This document shows, one piece after another, positions 42,358-47,955 of a stretch of 47,955 bases of DNA. Origin of the DNA: Phycisphaerae bacterium. Its GTDB lineage: Bacteria > Planctomycetota > Phycisphaerae > Sedimentisphaerales > Anaerohalosphaeraceae. The stretch lies in contig JAAYCR010000030.1 in NCBI GenBank assembly GCA_012729675.1, forward strand, positions 1-47,955. Reading direction: 5' to 3'. Positions within the stretch are counted from its first letter, which is position 1, and the number at the start of each line of letters is the position of its first letter. Under the pieces are notes generated by a model, which saw nothing but the letters and a program-made list of their open reading frames with translations, was not told the DNA's origin and made no database searches. A program made the position numbers and the translations under genes.

Positions 42358-42512
42358 ATCCGTTTCCTTAAATTCGAAGCACTAAATCCGAAATCCGAAA
42401 CAATATCAAAATAATAATAGCAAAAATTCAAAACAAATCGTTTGGAACATTTGGATTTTGTTATTTGAATTTGTTTCGTATTTCGATATTCGAATTTCGA
42501 GTTTATATTTTT
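42358..42512. repeat. AT-rich word repeat between metY and nifU
   Basis: 155 bp made of AAATCCGAAATCCGAAAC, TTCAAAACAAAT, TTTGAATTTG and TTCGAATTTCGAG words, with partial inverted symmetry. It is non-coding, and related words occur at 45430-45559. Confidence 0.55.
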
Positions 42513-43808
42513 CTACGCCATTTGGCTGATCGCCAATGCTTGTTCAAAGTCCGCAATAATATCATCAATATGTTCTGTACCCACCGAGACACGCACATAA
42601 TCCGGCGTGACGCCCGCTTGGAGCTGTTCTGCTTCGGTCAACTGCTGGTGCGTGGTGCTGGCCGGGTGAATGACCAGCGTTTTGCTGTCCAGCACATTGG
42701 CCAAATGGCTGGCCAGTTTGACGCTGTCGATAAACTTGACGCCCGCGGCCAGCCCGCCCTTGACGCCGAAGCCCAGGATCGCCCCTTGTCCGGCCGGCAG
42801 AAATTTTTTGGCCAGCGTATAATTCGGATGCGACGGCAGGCCGGGGTAATTGACCCACGACACCGCCGGATGCTTTTCGAGATACTGCGCCAGCTTGAGC
42901 GCGTTTTCGCAGTGGCGCGGAGCACGCAGATGCAGCGTCTCGACCCCCTGTAAGAGCAGAAAGGCATTGAACGGCGACAGACATGCCCCGGTGTCGCGCA
43001 GGATATTCGTGCGAATCTTGATAATATATGCCAATCCGCCCAGCGCCTCAAAATATTTCAGGCCGTGATAGCTGGGGTCCGGCTCGGTCAGCATCGGGAA
43101 CTTGCCGTTGTCCCACGGAAACTTGCCGGAATCAACAACGATGCCGCCGATGCTTGTGCCGTGTCCGCCGATGATCTTGGTGCAGGAATGAACGACAATG
43201 TCAATGCCGTGTTCGATGGGCCGAAACAGCATCGGCGAGGCGACGGTATTGTCGCAGATCAGCGGCACACCGTGGTCGTGAGCGACCTTGGCGATGGCCG
43301 GGTAGTCCAGCACATCGTTTTTCGGATTGCCGATGGTTTCGATATACATCGCCCGCGTAGTGGGGCGCACCGCCTTGGCAAAATTCGCAGGGTTGTTGGG
43401 ATCCACCATCGTCACTTCAACGCCCATCTTCGGCAGCGTATGCGTAAACAGCGTACACGTCCCGCCGTACAGCGAATTGGACGACACCACATGCGACCCT
43501 GCCGGGGCAATATTCAAAATCGACGCCGTGATCGCCGCCATCCCCGAGGCAAAGGCACACGCCCCGATGCCCCCTTCCAGTGCCGAAATCCGCTTTTCCA
43601 GAACGTCCGTCGTCGGGTTCATCAGCCGCGTGTAGATATTGCCGAACTCTTTGAGCGCAAACAAATTCGCCGCATGTTCGCTGTCTTTGAAGACATAGCT
43701 GGTCGTCTGGTAAATCGGCACCGCCCGACTCAGCGTATCCTGATCGACCGTCTGCCCGGCGTGTAACGCCAACGTATCCAGTTTATATTGATCTTCTTTT
43801 TCTGCCAT
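42513..43808 (-). CDS. metY: O-acetylhomoserine/O-acetylserine sulfhydrylase
   Basis: A 431-residue Cys/Met-metabolism PLP enzyme. [10 protein letters not shown] at the N-terminus, the [18 protein letters not shown] stretch, and [18 protein letters not shown] with the PLP Lys are diagnostic of the MetY class, which is longer than MetB. It joins sulfide to O-acetylhomoserine and in some bacteria also uses O-acetylserine. The start is set by AGGAG at 43818-43823: the ATG at 43817 touches it and is too close, while the ATG at 43808 has ten nt. In this block it might cover for the broken cysK. Confidence 0.94.
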   Translation of the reverse strand: MAEKEDQYKLDTLALHAGQTVDQDTLSRAVPIYQTTSYVFKDSEHAANLFALKEFGNIYTRLMNPTTDVLEKRISALEGGIGACAFASGMAAITASILNIAPAGSHVVSSNSLYGGTCTLFTHTLPKMGVEVTMVDPNNPANFAKAVRPTTRAMYIETIGNPKNDVLDYPAIAKVAHDHGVPLICDNTVASPMLFRPIEHGIDIVVHSCTKIIGGHGTSIGGIVVDSGKFPWDNGKFPMLTEPDPSYHGLKYFEALGGLAYIIKIRTNILRDTGACLSPFNAFLLLQGVETLHLRAPRHCENALKLAQYLEKHPAVSWVNYPGLPSHPNYTLAKKFLPAGQGAILGFGVKGGLAAGVKFIDSVKLASHLANVLDSKTLVIHPASTTHQQLTEAEQLQAGVTPDYVRVSVGTEHIDDIIADFEQALAISQMA

Positions 43809-43853
43809 AGTAGTCATACTCCTTATAGACAAAAGAGGTTCACAATAGTTGAA

Positions 43854-44498
43854 TCAGACATTACAAATCCGCCGTTTCATTTCTAATACACATCCAACGC
43901 CGGGATCGTTTACTGGCTGTTCATATACGTCATCTATAACCAATTCCCCATCTTTCCGCCACTTCCTAAGTGTTCTTTTCCGATAACTTTCCAATTCCAA
44001 CTCCCACTGTTTTGTGCCATCTGGATAAAAAAAGACTTGAACGCCGGTTCCGTCTTTTACAGTCGAAACAACATTGCCCTCAGGATCATAATACATCGCA
44101 TCCTTGACATCCTCCACAAGGTGCAATAATTGTCCGTTGTACTGCGTTTCAACCATACAGTACCCATGACTGGCTATCTGCCCATTATGCATATAGAACG
44201 AATAATATTGATTATAGCCATCTTGTTTATATGCAATAGTGTGTACCAGACCGCCATAGTGATCATAATATACAATGGCATAATATCGCCTGAACAATAC
44301 AAAAACTCCTTCAGTAAAGGGAACTTTCAATCCACGATAAAGCAAAATGGGTCCAGCCGGCGACGGCTCCATTGTATTGATATCAATAAAAAAAGAAGAT
44401 AACTCACTGCCTCCTTTGTACCACAAGGCAAAAAGACTGCCAAAGATTAATATGGCAACAGTTATTAAAATAACAAATATTTTCAACTCTTTACTCAC
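43854..44498 (-). CDS. Hypothetical single-pass membrane protein
   Basis: A 214-residue protein I do not recognise. A membrane helix lies near 5-25 (IFVILITVAILIFGSLFALW), and the rest is an outward-facing beta-rich domain with repeats of Tyr-x-Pro/Gly type (MYYDPEGNVVSTVKDGTGVQVFFYPDGTKQWELE), reminiscent of MORN-like or YD-type short repeats. Composition is more AT-rich than its neighbours, which may mean recent acquisition. The likely start is GTG at 44498, with AAGGGG upstream; an in-frame TTG 14 codons earlier overlaps nadA. It sits between nadA and metY on the same strand. Confidence 0.62.
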   Translation of the reverse strand: MSKELKIFVILITVAILIFGSLFALWYKGGSELSSFFIDINTMEPSPAGPILLYRGLKVPFTEGVFVLFRRYYAIVYYDHYGGLVHTIAYKQDGYNQYYSFYMHNGQIASHGYCMVETQYNGQLLHLVEDVKDAMYYDPEGNVVSTVKDGTGVQVFFYPDGTKQWELELESYRKRTLRKWRKDGELVIDDVYEQPVNDPGVGCVLEMKRRICNV

Positions 44499-44523
44499 AA
44501 AGAGTTTCCCCTTATTGTTATTG

Positions 44524-45429
44524 CTACGGGACGATTTCAATCATTCGCTCCAGCGACAGCCTGGCCTTGGCGGCAATATCCTCCGGCACGGCAATGCGAT
44601 ACTCCATATCCTCCAGCGACCAGAGGATTTTTTCGAGCGAGATTTTTTTCATATTCGGACACACCGCCCGATTGGACACCGGTACGAACTCCCGATCCGG
44701 ATACATTTTTTTCAGCGTATGCACAATGCCGATCTCGGTGGCGATGATAAAGGTCTTGGCGTCGCTTTTGGGGACGAACTTGAGCATCTGGCCGGTGCTG
44801 AGCAACTCGTCGGAAATCGCCCGCACCGCCGGCGTACACTCCGGATGCGCCAGCACGACGGCACCGGGGTGTTCTTTCCGCATTGCCTCAACCGCCTCCG
44901 GTTCAATCCACACATGTGTGGGGCAATACCCCGGCCACAGAATCATTTTGCGGCCGGTGCGTTCCATCACAAACGCACCGAGGTTCTGATCGGGCACAAA
45001 TAGAATTTCGCGGTCTTTGGGCAGCGAAGCGACCAGTTCCACCGCATTGCCGCTGGTGCAGCAATAATCGCTCATCGCCTTGACCTCGGCGGTGGAGTTG
45101 ACATACGTCACCACCAGCGCGTCCGGGTGTTTGGCCTTCATCTCGGCAAGCTGTTCGGCGTTGATCATATCGGCCATCGGGCAGCCGGCCGTCTTTTCCG
45201 GCAGCAGCACAGCCTTGTCCGGCGACAATATCGCCGCCGTCTCGGCCATAAAATGCACCCCGCAAAACACAATCACATCCGCATCGGTCTTGGACGCCTG
45301 AATACTCAACCCCAGCGAATCGCCCGTATAATCGGCGATATCCTGCACCGGTCCGATCTGGTAGTTGTGCGCCAAAATAACGGCGTTGCGGACTGTCTTA
45401 ATCTGCTGTATGCGTTCAATCAATTCCAT
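44524..45429 (-). CDS. nadA: Quinolinate synthase
   Basis: A 301-residue [4Fe-4S] enzyme condensing iminoaspartate with dihydroxyacetone phosphate to quinolinate for NAD. AVILAHNYQIGPVQDIADYTGDS is the N-terminal signature. The three cluster Cys lie in DYCCTSGNAVE, WPGYCPTHVW and NRAVCPNMKKIS. The length matches short NadA forms. The start at 45429 (MELIERIQQIK) is preferred because the longer frame upstream is encoded by an AT-rich repeat. The placement in a block with nifU and nifS suits an Fe-S enzyme. nadB and nadC are not here. Confidence 0.95.
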   Translation of the reverse strand: MELIERIQQIKTVRNAVILAHNYQIGPVQDIADYTGDSLGLSIQASKTDADVIVFCGVHFMAETAAILSPDKAVLLPEKTAGCPMADMINAEQLAEMKAKHPDALVVTYVNSTAEVKAMSDYCCTSGNAVELVASLPKDREILFVPDQNLGAFVMERTGRKMILWPGYCPTHVWIEPEAVEAMRKEHPGAVVLAHPECTPAVRAISDELLSTGQMLKFVPKSDAKTFIIATEIGIVHTLKKMYPDREFVPVSNRAVCPNMKKISLEKILWSLEDMEYRIAVPEDIAAKARLSLERMIEIVP

Positions 45430-45559
45430 CTGAAACCGAACTCGATATTTAAATTCCAATATCTGAAATAGGAATCTGAAATCTGAAATCTGAAATTTCA
45501 AATTTGAGATATGAGATTTGCAATCCATCTCACATCCCACATTTCACATTTTACATTTA
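45430..45559. repeat. AT-rich word repeat between cysE and nadA
   Basis: 130 bp built of AATCTGAAATCTGAAATCTG, TTTCAAATTTGAGATATGAG, and CACATCCCACATTTCACATT words. It creates a spurious 37-codon extension of nadA. Non-coding. Confidence 0.6.
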
Positions 45560-46471
45560 TCATTTCTTGTGCCGATAGACCAAATCCGGCTTGCCGGTCG
45601 TGACAATCGTTCCCGGCGGCACGGAATCGCGTATCCACACGTTGCCGCCGATGACCGAGCCGGCTCCGATGGTGATGTCGCCCAAAATCGTCGCCTCTGC
45701 ATAGATCGTCACGTTGTCTTCAATCGTCGGATGGCGCTTGCGATCACGAATGATCTGGCCGCGCTCGTCCCGCGGAAAGCTCAACGCCCCAAGCGTGACG
45801 CCCTGATAGATCTTGACATAATCACCGATGATCGCCGTTTCGCCGATGACCACACCCGTGCCGTGATCGATAAAGAAATTATGACCGATATGGGCGGCCG
45901 GATGAATATCGATCCCCGTTCGGGAATGGGCAAACTCGCTCATCATCCGCGGGAGCAACGGCACATCCAGATGGTTCAATTCGTGTGCCACCCGATGAAT
46001 CGCAATCGCCGACAGATACGGATAGCTGATAATAATTTCCTCGAACGACTTGGCCGCCGGATCGCCGTCGTATGCCGCCTGCACGTCGCCTTTGAGCGTT
46101 TCACGGATATCCGGAATGCGGCGGAGCAATTCGGACGCATTCTGCTCGGCCAGTGTTCCACAATCACACGTCAGACAGTCCTGCATCCGACACTGATGCC
46201 GCAGCGCCAGTTCAATCTGCTCGGCCAGGTTTCCGTGCAGCGCCGTCAATAAATCGCGTACGGTCGCTGCGACGTTTTCGCGGGTGACCCGGCGTTTGCC
46301 CGTGTAGCCGGGAAACAGCACTTCCAACATCAGACGGATATTCTCAATGACCTTATCCCGCACGGGCAGGTTTTTGACGTCGATAAAGTTGATGCCGGAA
46401 TCACCCTCATACGTGCGGACGATCCGGTCGGTCAGTTGATCAAAATCAGGCTTTTTGGCAGTTTTATCCAT
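45560..46471 (-). CDS. cysE: Serine O-acetyltransferase
   Basis: A 303-residue acetyltransferase making O-acetylserine from serine and acetyl-CoA. A helical N-domain (1-180) precedes a left-handed beta-helix of hexapeptide repeats, with [31 protein letters not shown] holding the catalytic His. [12 protein letters not shown] is the conserved loop. The C-terminus is PDLVYRHKK, lacking the terminal Ile that inserts into CysK in the classical complex. The ATG is two bases after the old cysK stop, so it was coupled to cysK. With cysK broken, the O-acetylserine made here must be used elsewhere. Confidence 0.93.
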   Translation of the reverse strand: MDKTAKKPDFDQLTDRIVRTYEGDSGINFIDVKNLPVRDKVIENIRLMLEVLFPGYTGKRRVTRENVAATVRDLLTALHGNLAEQIELALRHQCRMQDCLTCDCGTLAEQNASELLRRIPDIRETLKGDVQAAYDGDPAAKSFEEIIISYPYLSAIAIHRVAHELNHLDVPLLPRMMSEFAHSRTGIDIHPAAHIGHNFFIDHGTGVVIGETAIIGDYVKIYQGVTLGALSFPRDERGQIIRDRKRHPTIEDNVTIYAEATILGDITIGAGSVIGGNVWIRDSVPPGTIVTTGKPDLVYRHKK

Positions 46472-46473
46472 TT

Positions 46474-47217
46474 TTAATGTACATTCGCATAGAGTTCCGT
46501 AGAGAGATATCGCTCGCCGGTATCGCACATAATAAACACGATGGTCTTGCCTTTATGTTCCGGCCGTCGGGACAGCTAACAAGCCGCCCACGCCGCCGCC
46601 CCGGCCGGTTCAACCGCGACAATTTGGATCGCAGGATTTCTGTCTTTGAGCACCTCGCCACAGCCAGTAATCGTCCCCCCGGTGCCGACTCCTGCGACAA
46701 ACACATCGACCTGCCCGTCCGTGTCATCCCATATCTCAAGGGCGGTCGTCCTGCGATGGGCCTCCGGGTTGGCCGGGTTCTTGAACTGCTGATGCACAAT
46801 CGCGTCGGGTATTTCACGGCTAAGCCGTTCGGCTTCCGCAACCGCGCCGCTCATACCCATCGCCGCCGAGATCAGAACAATCTCGGCGCCAAGCATCTGC
46901 AACAGTTTGCAGCGTTCGGCGCTCATCGATTCCGGCATCGTCAGCACGAGTTTGTACCCACGCCACGCACACACAAACGCCGGCCCGATGCCGGTATTGC
47001 CGCTGGTCGGCTCAATCAAAACCGTCCCTTTGCCGATCAAGCCCTCACGTTCGGCGGCATCGACCATCGACACAGCGATGCGATCTTTCACCGAGCCGCA
47101 GGGATTAAACGACTCCACTTTGGCAAGAACAGTCGTATCGGTGTCAGCCAGACGCCTGAGCCGAACTAAAGGTGTATTCCCGACGGTCGACGTGATATCC
47201 TCGTACACACGCGCCAT
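46474..47217 (-). pseudogene. cysK: Cysteine synthase A, inactivated by internal deletion and nonsense codon
   Basis: The first 205 codons are a normal Cys[24 protein letters not shown] with PLP Lys44, [10 protein letters not shown] and [11 protein letters not shown]. After IQIVAVEPA the frame jumps to GAAAWAAC, which matches the GAA-WAA stretch that normally comes about 60 residues later, so the segment with the substrate loop and the PLP-contacting SSG is lost. A TAG then ends translation at 213 residues (46576). The same frame continues [20 protein letters not shown] and [13 protein letters not shown] to a TAA at 46474, the proper CysK end, two bases before cysE. The remaining product should not be active. 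Confidence 0.88.
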
Positions 47218-47232
47218 CTGCGCACCTTTCGG

Positions 47233-47670
47233 CTATATGTTGTAATGCGCCGCTTTCTTGGGGCGAATGGACTTTTCAACCAGATCGGCCAGAGTGTACG
47301 ACTCCAGCACCCGCGTAATCGAGTCCTGAAGCTCCTGCCAGATCTGCCGCGTCGCACAATCGGTGCATTTCGGACAAAACTCCTGATGCTGCAGGCAGTC
47401 AGCCGGGGTCATTGGCCCTTCGAGCGTCAAAAAGACGTCCCGCAGCGTTATCTCAGCCGGCGGACGCGCCAGCACATAGCCACCACGCGGCCCCCGAATA
47501 CTCCGCACGAGACCGGCGGCCTTGAGCATCGCGATAAGCTGCTCAAGATACTTATTCGAGATATCTTCGCGATCGGCGATGGCCTTAATCTGCATCGGTT
47601 TCTTGCCATATTCCATCGATAATTCGAGCACCGCCCGCATTCCATACCGCGTTCTTGACGACAGTTTCAT
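47233..47670 (-). CDS. Rrf2 family transcriptional regulator
   Basis: A 145-residue winged helix-turn-helix regulator starting MKLSSRTRYGMRAVLEL, with IADREDISNKYLEQLIAMLKAAGLV (recognition helix) and RGPRGGYVLARP (wing). Cys92, Cys99, Cys102 and Cys105 form a cluster like the Fe-S ligands of IscR, though the spacing differs. It may sense Fe-S or cysteine status. It is the first gene before cysK-cysE and probably represses this sulfur block; CymR of Firmicutes, an Rrf2 member, does so with CysK as partner. AGGAG precedes the ATG. Confidence 0.92.
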   Translation of the reverse strand: MKLSSRTRYGMRAVLELSMEYGKKPMQIKAIADREDISNKYLEQLIAMLKAAGLVRSIRGPRGGYVLARPPAEITLRDVFLTLEGPMTPADCLQHQEFCPKCTDCATRQIWQELQDSITRVLESYTLADLVEKSIRPKKAAHYNI

Positions 47671-47685
47671 ACCTGTTTCTCCTAA

Positions 47686-47699
47686 AAACCTATGGGTTT
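47686..47699. promoter_or_regulatory. Small palindrome upstream of the Rrf2 gene
   Basis: AAACC-TATG-GGTTT is a perfect 5-bp inverted repeat about 16 nt before the Rrf2 ATG, next to its ribosome-binding site. It could be an autoregulatory operator, but it does not match the known IscR or CymR boxes that I can recall. Confidence 0.3.
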
Positions 47700-47716
47700 C
47701 AGTAGTTTTTATTTAT

Positions 47717-47744
47717 CCTATAACATTTACAGTCGGTAGTTCAA
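47717..47744 (-). promoter_or_regulatory. Candidate promoter of the Rrf2-cysKE operon
   Basis: On the minus strand TTGAAC (47744-47739), a 16-nt spacer and TATAGG (47722-47717). Each box matches at four of six or so. It is the best pair in the gap. Confidence 0.4.
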
Positions 47745-47854
47745 GTAGTTTATCCATTTTTTAAGAAAATTAATAGTTTTTTGTGATAATATATCATTAA
47801 AATTATCACCAACAAACAGGATTTCTTCCCAGGGCAATCGCATGAAAGTATTTT

Positions 47855-47955
47855 TCATTGATTTTCGTCCTTTTGTGTCGTAAATCCGAGCAGGGTTAGC
47901 ATATAGTTTCTGTCGTATCCGGCTTTGGCGCGTTTGCTTTTGATCCCCAGCTTGC
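47855..47955 (-). CDS. C-terminal end of an unidentified protein (cut by window edge)
   Basis: The frame is open from the window edge to a TGA at 47857-47855 and encodes 32 residues ending MLTLLGFTTQKDENQ, preceded by KLGIKSKRAKAGYDRNY. The mix of basic and hydrophobic residues looks like a real protein end, but I cannot assign a family. About 180 bp separate it from the Rrf2 gene. Confidence 0.4.
   Translation of the reverse strand, partial: KLGIKSKRAKAGYDRNYMLTLLGFTTQKDENQ

Noticed and set aside
46464-46841. Minus-strand open frame overlapping cysK in another frame
   Set aside because: Its translation is Arg-rich shadow sequence; the CysK C-terminus lies in the cysK frame after the TAG.
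1-47955. CRISPR array or phage region
   Set aside because: No regularly spaced repeats with unique spacers, no cas genes and no phage structural or integrase genes were seen.

Overview
The window reads as a chromosomal segment of a planctomycete, most likely of the Phycisphaerae. That is my inference from gene content and style: full-length NifU with NifS, zinc-ribbon membrane proteins, an ECF sigma gene coupled to an unusual partner, exported Gfo/Idh/MocA oxidoreductases fused to a DUF1080 domain, and intergenic regions full of word-like AT-rich repeats. No rRNA or phylogenetic marker comparison could be run. Nearly all the DNA is ordinary single-copy genes in short operons, most on the minus strand. 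An ISL3-like transposase tail marks the left edge.

Layout. (1) 1-4.2 kb: transposase tail, a DUF3524/GTDC1-type glycosyltransferase (queuosine mannosyltransferase family), a guanidinium exporter (gdx/sugE) behind what looks like a complete guanidine-II (mini-ykkC) riboswitch, a redoxin lipoprotein, prfA and rpmE. (2) 4.4-10 kb: exported GH51 arabinofuranosidase, a methyltransferase, a small zinc-ribbon protein, aspS. (3) 10-17.9 kb: heme-motif sensor histidine kinase, ECF sigma factor with its partner, a 292-bp palindromic element, two paralogous zinc-ribbon membrane proteins, a PilT-like ATPase and an MBL-fold hydrolase. (4) 18.1-26.2 kb: a carbohydrate locus with two exported Gfo/Idh/MocA proteins (one fused to DUF1080 and a CBM6/35-like domain), a complete TRAP transporter and a divergent AraC regulator. 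(5) 26.3-33.2 kb: two convergent operons sharing one terminator, encoding an RpiB-like isomerase, DhaK, DhaL and a Tat-exported DUF362 protein on one side, and a GntP permease, an FG-GAP-like protein and a beta-hydroxyacid dehydrogenase on the other. This looks like a four-carbon sugar or sugar-acid pathway. (6) 33.2-40.1 kb: tRNA-Gly(UCC), proA-proB, phosphofructokinase, an amidohydrolase, trigger factor, tRNA-Gly(GCC). (7) 40.2-47.7 kb: a sulfur/Fe-S block in transcription order Rrf2 regulator, broken cysK, cysE, nadA, hypothetical, metY, nifU, nifS.

Most notable: the two-hairpin ACGA riboswitch before gdx; the cysK pseudogene, which has an in-frame loss of about 60 codons plus a nonsense codon; the DhaKL/RpiB/GntP cluster, which matches no pathway I can name exactly, with a fossil dhaL fragment beside it; the three-part exported sugar-oxidising protein with a 21-bp-spaced AraC-type operator; and a modular multi-hairpin repeat present twice with its two hairpin modules in swapped order.
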